DNA of 64,000 bases from Gracilimonas sp017641085 (GTDB lineage Bacteria > Bacteroidota > Rhodothermia > Balneolales > Balneolaceae): NCBI RefSeq assembly GCF_046115515.1, contig NZ_CP175953.1. One strand, written 5' to 3'. The translations under genes were made by a program, and so were the position numbers. Of the stretch, positions 52,964-62,594 are shown piece after piece; positions within the stretch are counted from its first letter, which is position 1; every line of letters starts with the position of its first letter. The notes below the pieces were generated by a model, which worked only from the letters and a program-made list of their open reading frames with translations, ran no database searches and was not told the origin of the DNA.

Positions 52964-53493
52964 CAGCTTTCGGGATTTCTGCTTTCCAGCTCCCGCTGCA
53001 TCTGCTTACTGTTTTGATAGGTAAGTACGAGATCAGCTATTTCCTTTAATGTAGCCCGTTCTTTACGCACCATTTGATTGGTAAACTCATACAAAGAAAT
53101 AGTTTGCCTGCCTTTGGTAATCTCTCTCTCCCAATCAATTAGGTTTATGTTCTTAATCAGGTTTAAGATAGCAACCCGGTGTTTTGAAATTTTATAAAGC
53201 AGTTTCTGAATATCTTTAGCCAGCTCCTCATCTTTCTCAAAAGTCTCTTCCGGATCGGTGTAAGCATTCAGGTTGATAGGCCTTACGCTTTTAAATGCAT
53301 CCTCAATCACTTCCCGATAATAATTTTGCTGGGCGTGATCCAGGAACATCAGGATTTCAGCGATGGAGCGTCTTCCGGGAGGAGTTTCATCATAAGGAAC
53401 AGAATCAATTACATATTTGAGTGCTTCAGCCTCATGTTCAAGGTAAGCTACATCATCAATAAGGGAATCAATCTGGCTCTGTTTTATATCCAT
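52963..53493 (-). CDS. DinB-like four-helix protein
   Basis: A 176-residue, largely helical protein. The segment GRRSIAEILMFLDHAQQNYY and later IDWEREI resemble the DinB/YfiT-like metal-binding helical bundle, whose members bind a divalent metal by three histidines. Only the first His (LDHA) and H132-like KISKHRVAIL are visible, so the call is tentative. The frame extends to 53562, but the ATG at 53493 avoids overlap with nuoI and leaves a 13-base gap. Confidence 0.5.
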   Translation of the reverse strand: MDIKQSQIDSLIDDVAYLEHEAEALKYVIDSVPYDETPPGRRSIAEILMFLDHAQQNYYREVIEDAFKSVRPINLNAYTDPEETFEKDEELAKDIQKLLYKISKHRVAILNLIKNINLIDWEREITKGRQTISLYEFTNQMVRKERATLKEIADLVLTYQNSKQMQRELESRNPES

Positions 53494-53506
53494 CTTGTAA
53501 GAGTAA

Positions 53507-54196
53507 TTAGGTATTCCAGCTGGAAGATGCCGGGGTTGAATCATTTTTTTCCTGCTGCTCAATCATATCAACCAAAGACAATCCCGTGTTCCAGTCTTTG
53601 TCTCTATCTCTTACGGAGTGAATGTTATTTTCTTCCTGGAAATCCCAGAATGAACCAAACTGACGGTTCCTATAATTCTTCAGATACTCAAGACGATCGG
53701 CTACGTCTTCTTTAGGTACAAGTAAACGCTCTTTATCATAGATGGCATCTTCTCTGGACTCAAATACAATATCGTAATCCTTACTCATCACGATAGCTTC
53801 TTCGGGGCAAACTTCTTCGCAATACCCGCAATAAATGCACCGCAACATGTTAATTTCGAAAAAGTCAGGATACCTCTCCTTCTCATCTTCGGTCTCTTTG
53901 GCTTGCATGCTAATGGCAAGCGGCGGACAAGCACGGGCGCACAGCCCACAAGCTACACAACGCTCTTTGTTGTGGTCTTCAACCAAAACCGGACGACCCC
54001 GGAAAATTGCCGGTGGATCCCATTTCTCTTCCGGATAATTGAGCGTAAATGAGGGCTGAAACATTTGTTTAAAGGAATACCACATTCCCTTCAATATCTC
54101 AGGTAGATACAGTTTCTCAAGAAAATTGAGCTTTCGCTCATTCTTATAATTATCGCTTAGTGCGTTTACTGTAGGTTTTTCGAGATTCTTAGCCAT
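53507..54196 (-). CDS. nuoI: NADH-quinone oxidoreductase subunit I-like ferredoxin protein
   Basis: A 229-residue protein with two 4Fe-4S motifs, CVACGLCARACP and CIYCGYCEEVCP, separated by a loop as in complex I subunit I. The N-terminal helix segment LPEILKGMWYSFKQMF docks it to the membrane arm, and EEKWDPPAIFRGRPVL is the NuoI signature. It transfers electrons along the peripheral arm to quinone. No other nuo genes are in the window, and it stands between der and a DinB-like gene. The complex is therefore encoded in several loci. Confidence 0.9.
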   Translation of the reverse strand: MAKNLEKPTVNALSDNYKNERKLNFLEKLYLPEILKGMWYSFKQMFQPSFTLNYPEEKWDPPAIFRGRPVLVEDHNKERCVACGLCARACPPLAISMQAKETEDEKERYPDFFEINMLRCIYCGYCEEVCPEEAIVMSKDYDIVFESREDAIYDKERLLVPKEDVADRLEYLKNYRNRQFGSFWDFQEENNIHSVRDRDKDWNTGLSLVDMIEQQEKNDSTPASSSWNT

Positions 54197-54285
54197 TCAA
54201 TTCGAATCGTTTTCGTGTCTGTATTAGCACTCAAAAATAAACCATTGTTGGGTTAGCATCAAAGTTATTTATGAGCTTTTCTATT

Positions 54286-55596
54286 TTATTTTTGGCGGAA
54301 AACCATGGTAATCGGAACGCCCAGGAACCCAAATCGTTCCCGAATTTTATTTTCAATGTACTTGCGGTAATTCGGGGGCAGTTCGTGTGGACTGTTCATG
54401 AAAAACTTAAATACCGGTGGATTGCTTTTAACCTGAGTAGCATAAGTGATTTTTAACTGCTGTCCCCTTTTCATAGGCAGGGGTTTCTCTCCCAGCATTT
54501 GCTCCAGGAAGTCATTGAAGTCCGGGGTGGAAATTTCTTTTCTGCGTTCGGCTATTACTTCATCAGCTACATCCAAAACGCGGTGAATCCGGGTTTTGTT
54601 CAGCGCGGAAATAGTCACGATTGGGACATAATAAAGCTGAGGAACCGAAGTGTAAATATAATCCTCAAACTCGCGTACGGTATTTGTGTCTTTTTCAGGG
54701 ACCAAATCCCATTTGTTGAGAACGATAACCAAGCCTTTGTTAAATTTCTCCGCTTCTCGGATTACCCGTTTATCCTGAGCATCAAAGCCTTGCATCGCAT
54801 CCACAATAAGAATGGCTATATCACACTCGCGTATGGCCCGATCGGTACGGATGGTGCTGTAGAACTCAATGTTCTCCTTTACTTTGGTGCGTTTACGCAG
54901 TCCGGCCGTATCTACAAGCAGGTATTCTTTGCCGTCATATTCCAGGTTACTGTTGATGGAATCGCGGGTAGTTCCGGCAATGTCGGTAACAATAGCCCTT
55001 TCGTCATTGAGTAAAGCATTAAACAAACTGCTTTTCCCTACATTTGGGCGACCGATAAAAGCCAATTTTGGAATATCATTCTCTTCTTCCGGCTCTTCTT
55101 CTTCCGGCAGTAATTCCACAACCCGGTCCAATAAATTACCGGTTCCCGTTCCGTTGATAGAGCTCACAGGAAACAGATCTTCAATGCCAAGTTCATAAAA
55201 CTCGGTGGAGTTCATGCGTCGTTCTTCGTTATCAGCTTTATTACTAACCAACAATACGGGTTTATCCTGCTGACGCAATAAATTGGCTACAGCTTTATCG
55301 AGGGTGTTGATGCCATCCTTCACATCAACCACAAATAAAATAACATCAGATTCTTCGAGCGCAATGTGCACTTGTTCGCGGATTCCCACAACCATGACAT
55401 TCATTTCGTCAGGAAGGTATCCTCCGGTGTCAATTACGGTGAAGTCGCGACCGTTCCAGAACGACTCTCCGTAGTGTCGATCCCGGGTTACACCGTACTC
55501 GTCGTGAACAATTGCTTTACGGGTTCCGATGAGTCTGTTAAATAATGTGGATTTACCAACGTTGGGGCGTCCTACAATGGAAACTACTGGGAGCAT
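54286..55596 (-). CDS. der: Ribosome biogenesis GTPase Der
   Basis: A 436-residue EngA/Der with two tandem GTPase domains, each with G1 GRPNVGKST or GRPNVGKSS, G3 DTGG or DTAGL, and G4 NKAD or NKWD. The C-terminal KH-like domain ends RERFGFLGVPITMVFR. Der is needed for 50S subunit assembly. Length and motif spacing are normal. It is divergent from the small membrane protein gene, with 66 bases between starts. Confidence 0.97.
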   Translation of the reverse strand: MLPVVSIVGRPNVGKSTLFNRLIGTRKAIVHDEYGVTRDRHYGESFWNGRDFTVIDTGGYLPDEMNVMVVGIREQVHIALEESDVILFVVDVKDGINTLDKAVANLLRQQDKPVLLVSNKADNEERRMNSTEFYELGIEDLFPVSSINGTGTGNLLDRVVELLPEEEEPEEENDIPKLAFIGRPNVGKSSLFNALLNDERAIVTDIAGTTRDSINSNLEYDGKEYLLVDTAGLRKRTKVKENIEFYSTIRTDRAIRECDIAILIVDAMQGFDAQDKRVIREAEKFNKGLVIVLNKWDLVPEKDTNTVREFEDYIYTSVPQLYYVPIVTISALNKTRIHRVLDVADEVIAERRKEISTPDFNDFLEQMLGEKPLPMKRGQQLKITYATQVKSNPPVFKFFMNSPHELPPNYRKYIENKIRERFGFLGVPITMVFRQK

Positions 55597-55662
55597 TTTA
55601 AGTCTTAGATTCTTAGATTAAACAAGCAATAAAGGTACGCATTATTCAGCACTATATTAACT

Positions 55663-55908
55663 ATGCTTCAAAGCTTTTATGACAATCTCGGCTTCTTCGG
55701 CGCGCTCATTACCGCGTTCTCTCTGTTTATCTTTTTCATTTTGTGGATAGCGGGAATCGCAGGTATATCTCTCCCCTATGACGGCGGCCAAAAGAAAGGC
55801 AAAGACTGGCAGATTATATTAGCCGTTTTATTCCCACCCTATCCGGTTATCTGGTTAATTGTGGACATGTACCTGCAACGTAAATATATGCGTGAAGAGG
55901 AAAATTAA
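55663..55908 (+). CDS. Small two-helix membrane protein
   Basis: An 81-residue protein with two predicted membrane segments (about 11-34 and 50-66) and a charged loop (YDGGQKKGKDW). The second is preceded by VLFPPYPVIWLIVDMYLQRKYMREEE, centred on residue 65. I know no function. It has a normal start and host-like base use, and it is the only plus-strand gene between der and the large peptidase gene. Confidence 0.55.
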   Translation: MLQSFYDNLGFFGALITAFSLFIFFILWIAGIAGISLPYDGGQKKGKDWQIILAVLFPPYPVIWLIVDMYLQRKYMREEEN

Positions 55909-55920
55909 GCTCAGCTCTGA

Positions 55921-58851
55921 TTAAAAAGGAACCACAGCTTGTACTCTATAGTACATATCCGATTTAGTATCGGTGAATAATTGTTGAGCCGGTTGAGCGA
56001 CTCCAAAAGCGTGAGAAATGGATAACCCGGCTATGGAAATTTCATTTTTCAGTTCTGCTCCTGCTCCCCATCGTTGAATGGTTCCGGTTGCACCGGATTC
56101 TGAACGAGCGTCCCAGACAATCCCGCTGTCCGAAAACAGTGAAATGCTTACTCCTCCCAGTCGAACGAATCCCAATATCTGCGTCTGTAACGATGGTATA
56201 AATGGGATTCGGTATTCAATACTACCAAAAGCTACCTGTTTGCCGGTTACAAATTCCCGATATCCCCTGATTCGCTCATTATCACCAAAGAGCTGAAGTG
56301 GAATATCATTGGGCAGACTAATATCAACATTATCGTACCGGGAAAAGCCAATATAATTTTGAGGCAGATTATTGCCCCATTGAGATTGAAACCTTACTTC
56401 TAAAAAGATCCTGTTCAACCCAAGAAAAGGCTGAACGGTATAGCCATGAATATCAGAAGTCAGCGTTCGGGTATCCGATCCAAGAATTTTCTCGGAACCT
56501 TTTACGCTTAACCGAAGTCCGGTTCCATCCAGCGGATGGTAGCTGTTATTTTTCCAGGGACGCTGTTTCTTGATTTGCCAGCTTAGCTGAAGGTCTGTAA
56601 CCGTTGCATTTTGCGGAGTAGCGAGATTCGGGTTTGATGTGAACCGGTTTTCTCCCATCGGATCAGTTGAATAATGCCGGAACCTGGCCGACCAGCTGCT
56701 GTATTGATAGGAAGAAGAAAAAACATCCAACGGCCAGTTTATGGCAATATCTGCTCCGGTGTACTCCTCAAACAGGAATTCTTCACCATAATACTGACCA
56801 TTCTCCGGTATTTGGTATACCGAAAAGGTCAGTGTTGGGTAAAGCTGGTTATTGATATAGGATAGCGCCCCATAGGATTTATCCAGCGGGTCAGGAATGG
56901 AAAGCCAGCCTCCGCCTGAAATGGTATGTTTAGCCAGCGGTTCGGTCCAGTTAGAGGTTGCAAATATCCCCCAGTCGTTTGCATCGGAATAATAGGGAAA
57001 GCCAAAAGAAGCAACGTGTGTCAGATTTTGAAATGCATTGTAGGAATACCGGTTGGTAATTAAATCAGGATTTGGTTTAATATCTGAGGGAATTTCATTC
57101 GTTGGGGACTGAAGCCTCCAGCTGGCATAGGTTTGCGGAAGATTCAATTCCGGCTGATAGACTTCCCGTCCGGCAGAAACGAAATGCAATTTATCCTGTG
57201 TGCGGGTTTCTGAAGCCCCTATAACCAAATGCTCTTCACCGGTTGAGTCAAAATCAGCAACCCAGCCAAAGACTTCCCCTCCTGTAAACAGATTGGTAAA
57301 CCGGGATTCAACACCGGATTCAAAATCATAAATAAAAACATTGGGGACTTCATCTCTCAAGGAAATGTAGGCTATTTTACTGCCGTCCGGACTTAGAATG
57401 GCCTTTCGGTTATCAACTTGTTCCGGGTCTATGGTTTTCTCTGATCTGGTTTTGGGGTCAATGAGGACCAAATTTCGATCTCCGGCATCAGTAAACCTGT
57501 GAACCAGCCAGGCATTTTCTTGTTCAATCCATAGGGGCCACAAGAGCTGAACATCCCCTGAGTAATCGGTCAGCTTCTCCTCTTTTCGGGTTTCCAGGTT
57601 CATTACAAACAGATTTCCGGTTCCTCCTTCATTGACGATATACCCAATTTGATTTTGGGATGAACCTGCAGCCGGGAATTTGGCTTTTCGGTTAACGGTA
57701 AGCCGGGTTTCTTTCTCTTTTTCTAAATCATACAAAAATACATCGTTGATCAGTGAAGAATGCTTCCCTCTTACCATTCTTGAATAAAGAAGGCGTTGTG
57801 GGTCCAGCCAGTTCAAATCAGAATTAATGGCTCCTTCCCCAATCAGTGTGTTCTGCCTGGATGAATCAGTTGAAGTGACGTACAACCTGCGTACCGGTCG
57901 GGACATGGACGTGAGAGACAGAACAGCCAGCAGGCTGTCATCTGGGCTTACTGCGGCATCAAAATAAAATTGTCCGGGAAAGCTGAATTCATCTGCATGG
58001 AGTGAATCGGTACGCTCCATTTGGGACGCAACCGTATTGTAATACACATTTACATGCTTTTGCCATCTGTCATAAAATCCGCTATAACCTCCATCTACTG
58101 TTTCTTCAAAGGCACTGCCAAAATCATGATACCTGATCAACCCAAACAACTTTTTTCGATGCTGCAACAGGTTTGCAAGAGAAGTATCACCATACTGCTC
58201 AGCAAAATAGCGCAGCTGTGAATTTCCCAGGGCATAAAGCAAACGTCCGTCCTCAATGGACTGACCGGAGCTGTAGTTCAGGTCGTCATCAAAAATTGCT
58301 TTACGCAACCAACGATCGCCCCGTTGAGAATCCCACTTTTCCGTTTCATATTGAGCCAGTCCTTCGGTCCAAAAACCGGGCAGTGGATTTGCAAAGGTAT
58401 ATTGAAGCAGGCCAAGTGGTGATTTCACCGCCTCAAAATGAAAAATATGAGCCAATTCATGCGCTATGACCTTTCGAAGCCACTTCTCCTGCCCCGTCCA
58501 GATTTCGCTGTAATCGTTTAAGTTTACCCAAATATTGGTGTACGGCCGGCTAAATGGTACCGCAAAGCCGTTATTGACTTCATCTTCGTCAGAAAGATAA
58601 ATGCGTATTTTTTGATCGAAAGTAACTTCAAGATTTTTGGAAAGAGATTCATAGGTATGCTCTGCAATAGCAGCAGCCTCACCCTCAATCCCGGCAATCC
58701 TCTCCGGATACATAATGAGGAAATGCTCCGTTTCAGCTACCTGCCAATTTAGTTCGGGGTGATTTCGCCCACTGGTAGAATTAAAGCCCTGGGCGAGTAG
58801 CAGCTGAACTGAAAATGATATAGTGATGAATAGTATAGACTTCCTGAACAA
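55921..58851 (-). CDS. Outer-membrane protein with gluzincin peptidase, TolB propeller and C-terminal barrel
   Basis: A 976-residue exported protein with a signal peptide ending LLAQG. The peptidase MA-type domain contains H131-E-x-x-H135 (HELAHIFHF) and the glutamate of FWTEGLAQYE (E163) as the probable third zinc ligand. A propeller region (SPDGSKIAYISLRD) follows. The final 300 residues look like a barrel, with FLGLNRIFLEVRFQSQWG and an end VQAVVPF whose terminal Phe is the usual BAM signal. It is a candidate surface metallopeptidase; the substrate is unknown. It is followed (upstream side) by the helicase gene with a 47-base gap. Confidence 0.75.
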   Translation of the reverse strand: MFRKSILFITISFSVQLLLAQGFNSTSGRNHPELNWQVAETEHFLIMYPERIAGIEGEAAAIAEHTYESLSKNLEVTFDQKIRIYLSDEDEVNNGFAVPFSRPYTNIWVNLNDYSEIWTGQEKWLRKVIAHELAHIFHFEAVKSPLGLLQYTFANPLPGFWTEGLAQYETEKWDSQRGDRWLRKAIFDDDLNYSSGQSIEDGRLLYALGNSQLRYFAEQYGDTSLANLLQHRKKLFGLIRYHDFGSAFEETVDGGYSGFYDRWQKHVNVYYNTVASQMERTDSLHADEFSFPGQFYFDAAVSPDDSLLAVLSLTSMSRPVRRLYVTSTDSSRQNTLIGEGAINSDLNWLDPQRLLYSRMVRGKHSSLINDVFLYDLEKEKETRLTVNRKAKFPAAGSSQNQIGYIVNEGGTGNLFVMNLETRKEEKLTDYSGDVQLLWPLWIEQENAWLVHRFTDAGDRNLVLIDPKTRSEKTIDPEQVDNRKAILSPDGSKIAYISLRDEVPNVFIYDFESGVESRFTNLFTGGEVFGWVADFDSTGEEHLVIGASETRTQDKLHFVSAGREVYQPELNLPQTYASWRLQSPTNEIPSDIKPNPDLITNRYSYNAFQNLTHVASFGFPYYSDANDWGIFATSNWTEPLAKHTISGGGWLSIPDPLDKSYGALSYINNQLYPTLTFSVYQIPENGQYYGEEFLFEEYTGADIAINWPLDVFSSSYQYSSWSARFRHYSTDPMGENRFTSNPNLATPQNATVTDLQLSWQIKKQRPWKNNSYHPLDGTGLRLSVKGSEKILGSDTRTLTSDIHGYTVQPFLGLNRIFLEVRFQSQWGNNLPQNYIGFSRYDNVDISLPNDIPLQLFGDNERIRGYREFVTGKQVAFGSIEYRIPFIPSLQTQILGFVRLGGVSISLFSDSGIVWDARSESGATGTIQRWGAGAELKNEISIAGLSISHAFGVAQPAQQLFTDTKSDMYYRVQAVVPF

Positions 58852-58898
58852 CGATCAGTAATTGAGTTCGGGTTATAATTCTGGATGAAATAATGAAA

Positions 58899-60920
58899 TT
58901 AATCCGTTAATTGCTGTTGATTTCCGTCCTCAATTTGCTGTTGTTGTTCCTCTTCCACAAGCTTCCATTCTTCAACCAAATCGTTGTTCATATCTTTTAG
59001 AAAGCGGGATGGCTGTGTGAAATAATCGCCATAGGCTGATTGTGCCAACACCGGATAACTGAAGTATAGCATGTCTTTGGCGCGGGTTGCGGCTACATAT
59101 AATAGTCGCAGTTCCTCGTCCAGCTGTTCCTCTTCCTCCACCGAATAAGCTGAAGGTATAATACCATCCAGGCACTGAATAATGAAAACGTGCTTCCATT
59201 CAAGTCCTTTTGCAGAGTGAATAGTACTCAGGATCAGTGGGGCTTCCTCCTTGGTTTTCTGCTCGGTATCTACCGCTGTTGCTGTGATGGGATCAAGGGC
59301 CAGTTCTTCCAGCATTTTTGGAAGCGATGTAAAGCTTTCCGAAACGTTAATGAAAGCTTCTAAGTCTTTAAGGCGCTTAGGATAGTCGTCGTACCGATCT
59401 TTGCAAAAATCACGGTAATAATCCACAACCAACTCCACAACTTTAGCCACTGAATGATCATTTTCTTTCAGAGCAATTAGAAGTTTACTGAGGACTTTAA
59501 GCTGATCGATATATGATTGACTCGTGGTGTCAGACAGATCCAGTCGGTACGGATTTTTGGCAAGGCGAATCCATTCAAATAAATCCTGGGCCGTTTTTGG
59601 GCCAATTCCATCAAGCAGCATTAGCACACGGTTCCAGGCAATGGTATCCATAGGATTGACCAGCACCCGGATATGCGCCAGCACATCTTTAATATGCGCA
59701 GCCTCGGTGAATTTTTGCCCCCCGTATTTCACAAACGGAATATTCTTTCGATTCAGCTCCACTTCCAGATCAAATGAATCGCGCCCATTACGGAACAACA
59801 CCGCCATTTCATTAAGCTCCATCTCCTGTTCTCTGAGCTGCAACACCGCCTGGGTTATAAAACGGCTTTGATCGTGCTCGCTGGAAGATTGTACCAATGC
59901 AGGCAACTCACCGTCTTTAATCTCTGAATAAAGTTGTTTATCAAATTTGAAGCTAGCTTGATTAAGCAGGTTGTTGGCTACATTCAGAATTTGTGGGGTT
60001 GAACGGTAATTTTCTTCCAGTTTAATCAGTTTAGTGCCTTCAAATCGCTCCGGGAAATCCATGATGTTTTGGTGATCTGCTCCCCGGAACGAATAAATGC
60101 TCTGAGCATCATCCCCAACTGCCATCACGTTGCCATGTACACTGGAAAACAGCTCTGTTAACTCCGCCTGTAGTTTATTGGTGTCCTGGAACTCATCCAC
60201 CATTACGAACTGATTCTGCGAGGCTACCTTAATCCTTATATCCTCATGCTGTGTAAGTAATTGGCGTGTTTTTATAAGAAGATCGTCAAAGTCCATTACA
60301 TAGTTCTTCTCCTTATACTCATGGTATGCCAAACCTACCTGCTCGATCTTTTCTTCCTGTTCCAGAAACTGAGGATATTGCTCCTGTAAAACGACCCTCA
60401 AATCGAGATGTTTATTGATGCAGGTACTGATAATATTCAGCAGCGTATTTTTGTTGGGAAACCTTTTCTTCTTTTTGTTCAGCTTCAACTCGGTGCGTAC
60501 AAACTGAATGACCTCCAGTGCATCGGCAGTATCTATAATGGTGAAATTGGAAGGATAACCGATGATCTCTGAATGCCGGTGCAACAGCAGGCTGCAATAG
60601 AAATGAAAAGTCCCCCCTTGCACCTGCTTGCAACGCTCGTCAAGTATATTGCTTGCCCGGTTCAGCATTTCTTTTGCGGCCCTTCGGGTGAAGGTAAGAA
60701 GCAGAATATTGGATGGCTTTACGCCGCTTTCCACCAACCGGGCTACACGGTGGACTAACGTCCGGGTTTTTCCCGTACCTGCTCCTGCTACAACCAATGC
60801 CGGGCCTTTTTCATGGAAAACCGCATCCAGTTGCTGTTTATTTAGTAAATCAGCATACGGAATGGAATAGTCTTCCGGTCGTTTTCGGGGCTCTTCTTTT
60901 TTGAGAACGAATTTTTTCAT
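58899..60920 (-). CDS. UvrD/Rep-type ATP-dependent DNA helicase
   Basis: A 673-residue SF1A helicase with Walker A GAGTGKT at 46-52, motif Ia LTFTRRAAKEML, motif II VDEFQDTN, motif III AVGDDAQSIYSFRGAD, and late motifs LSTIHSAKGLEWKHVFI and LLYVAATRA. It unwinds DNA 3'-5' in repair or replication restart. The length is close to Rep and shorter than typical PcrA tails, and the C-terminus is Gln/Glu-rich. The exact subfamily is uncertain. No other repair gene is adjacent. Confidence 0.93.
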   Translation of the reverse strand: MKKFVLKKEEPRKRPEDYSIPYADLLNKQQLDAVFHEKGPALVVAGAGTGKTRTLVHRVARLVESGVKPSNILLLTFTRRAAKEMLNRASNILDERCKQVQGGTFHFYCSLLLHRHSEIIGYPSNFTIIDTADALEVIQFVRTELKLNKKKKRFPNKNTLLNIISTCINKHLDLRVVLQEQYPQFLEQEEKIEQVGLAYHEYKEKNYVMDFDDLLIKTRQLLTQHEDIRIKVASQNQFVMVDEFQDTNKLQAELTELFSSVHGNVMAVGDDAQSIYSFRGADHQNIMDFPERFEGTKLIKLEENYRSTPQILNVANNLLNQASFKFDKQLYSEIKDGELPALVQSSSEHDQSRFITQAVLQLREQEMELNEMAVLFRNGRDSFDLEVELNRKNIPFVKYGGQKFTEAAHIKDVLAHIRVLVNPMDTIAWNRVLMLLDGIGPKTAQDLFEWIRLAKNPYRLDLSDTTSQSYIDQLKVLSKLLIALKENDHSVAKVVELVVDYYRDFCKDRYDDYPKRLKDLEAFINVSESFTSLPKMLEELALDPITATAVDTEQKTKEEAPLILSTIHSAKGLEWKHVFIIQCLDGIIPSAYSVEEEEQLDEELRLLYVAATRAKDMLYFSYPVLAQSAYGDYFTQPSRFLKDMNNDLVEEWKLVEEEQQQQIEDGNQQQLTD

Positions 60921-61028
60921 GCTTCGAAGATAGCAATCTGAAGGTATATGTAAAAATTATGTATTAACTATTGACTGCTTTCTAAATAATATGTAAATAA
61001 TATGTGTAATAATTTAAGGAGAGTCGAT

Positions 61029-61610
61029 ATGTCAAAATCAGTACAGTTACCCCTGTTTACAGAAGATGTCAGAGTGAATGAGTTTCTCATTCTTATCGAG
61101 CCCCCTAAAAATGTGACCGATTATGTGTCCATTTTACAGAAAGAGCTTAAAGAGGAGTTTGGTTCGTTTAAATCTGGGGAGTCGAAGGCGCATATCACCG
61201 TCAGTAATTTTTTGGTGACTCAAAAACGAATGGATGATGTGCTTGCTAAAGTACAAAGAAGAGTTTCTCTGTTCTCAACATTTGAGATGAGATTGCAAGA
61301 CTTTAAAGTATTTGAGTCTGGGAATACCTTTTATATAGGTGTTCAATCCTCTCATACATTCAATTCCCTGATCAGTGAGTTTAAATCCATAAAGAAAGAA
61401 GTGGTGAAAACCACCAAATTTTACAGCAGTGACCCTCCGCATTTGCCCATCGGTCAAAACTTTAATAGCATGGTATTTAGTCAAATAAAAGACAGATACC
61501 TGGAAAAGCCGTTTTTCTATACTTTTGATGTTAGAAAGCTGACGGTACTCACCCGAAGTAATTCCAACGAAAACTATGAGTTTTATTCTCACTTAAATCT
61601 TCAAAATTAG
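61029..61610 (+). CDS. 2'-5' RNA ligase family (2H phosphoesterase) protein
   Basis: A 193-residue 2H-type protein. The first His motif is H55-I-T57 (AHITVS), as in the family. The second is H138 in PPHLPIG, which departs from the canonical HxT/S, so catalytic competence is uncertain. An upstream ATG at 61002 is open, but the Shine-Dalgarno AAGGAGAG at 61016-61023 sits six bases before the ATG at 61029 and decides the start. Members hydrolyse cyclic phosphodiesters in RNA metabolism. The gene is isolated. Confidence 0.75.
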   Translation: MSKSVQLPLFTEDVRVNEFLILIEPPKNVTDYVSILQKELKEEFGSFKSGESKAHITVSNFLVTQKRMDDVLAKVQRRVSLFSTFEMRLQDFKVFESGNTFYIGVQSSHTFNSLISEFKSIKKEVVKTTKFYSSDPPHLPIGQNFNSMVFSQIKDRYLEKPFFYTFDVRKLTVLTRSNSNENYEFYSHLNLQN

Positions 61611-61657
61611 TTTTTGAAGGATTTAAAAATGAAATCATTGCCCAAGTAAGGTTATTT

Positions 61658-61791
61658 CCATCACCCCGTTTCTGTCCTAAACTAAATATGTACCCTACAA
61701 TGGGAAACGGAATGATGGAAGAAACGGCACTCCATCATTCGGCTAATTTTGATCAATGCTAAATGCATTATATATGAGAGACGGGTGATGG
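61658..61791. repeat. Nested inverted repeats upstream of thymidine kinase
   Basis: The outer arms CCATCACCC (61658-61666) and GGGTGATGG (61783-61791) are perfect, and pairing extends imperfectly inward. The inner arms GAATGATGGA (61710-61719) and TCCATCATTC (61731-61740) are also perfect. The 134-base unit looks like a small palindromic element in a 309-base gap that otherwise contains nothing recognisable. Confidence 0.6.
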
Positions 61792-61919
61792 ATGATATAG
61801 ATTTATACAATTAACAGAATTGATCTCATTTCCACCATTTTAGTCTTTCCTTTTCTGCCTGTCGCCTGATATATTCCGTCCTCAAAATTATAGGGTTCAA
61901 TTAATAAGTAAAGCATTAG

Positions 61920-62594
61920 ATGATTAACGAACCTTCGTTAGCACCGCGGGAATTTGGATGGATTGAAGTCGTTTGCGGCGGCATGTTTAGCGGAAAAACC
62001 GAGGAACTGATTCGCCGGGCAAAACGAGCTCACATTGCAGGACAAAAAGTAGTGGTGGTCAAACCCGCTCTCGACAAACGCTACAGCGAGAACGAGGTAG
62101 TATCTCATAATGAAACCGCCCTTCCCAGCATTTTAGTAGATACGGCCGATCAGATTGTACTACTTACCGGAGATGCACGTGTTGTGTGTATTGATGAAGC
62201 CCAGTTTTTTGACGACCGGGTTGTGGATGTGGCAAATACATTGGCTAACGATGGTAAACGAGTTATTGTAGCCGGGTTGGATATGGATTTCAAAGGGCAG
62301 CCATTTGGTCCCATGCCCTATCTGCTGGCTATTGCGGAATATGTCACCAAATTGCATGCTGTATGTGCCGAGAGCGGAACCATGGCCCACTACTCCCAGC
62401 GGGTAGTTGAAAAAGAAGGACAGGTACTGGTTGGGGAATACGATGCTTATGAACCCCGGGCCCGTCACTGCTTCCGCCCGCCCGTTGATCGGCGACGTGG
62501 CCGACCGATTAAGCCATTTATGAATCCGGCTGTAAAAGAAACTGAAGAAGAATCTACCGACGAAACAGAAGAAATAAACTCAGAGCACACCTAA
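61920..62594 (+). CDS. tdk: Thymidine kinase
   Basis: A 224-residue type II thymidine kinase. The P-loop is GGMFSGKT at 20-27, CIDEAQFFD is the Walker B-type DEAQ motif, and AGLDMDFKGQPFGPMPYLL forms the nucleoside-binding region. The usual four zinc cysteines are reduced: CAES keeps one of a CxxC pair and RARHC one of the other. Such loss occurs in Bacteroidota-type enzymes. It phosphorylates thymidine for salvage. The C-terminus is an acidic extension, and the stop overlaps the transporter start by one base. Confidence 0.94.
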   Translation: MINEPSLAPREFGWIEVVCGGMFSGKTEELIRRAKRAHIAGQKVVVVKPALDKRYSENEVVSHNETALPSILVDTADQIVLLTGDARVVCIDEAQFFDDRVVDVANTLANDGKRVIVAGLDMDFKGQPFGPMPYLLAIAEYVTKLHAVCAESGTMAHYSQRVVEKEGQVLVGEYDAYEPRARHCFRPPVDRRRGRPIKPFMNPAVKETEEESTDETEEINSEHT

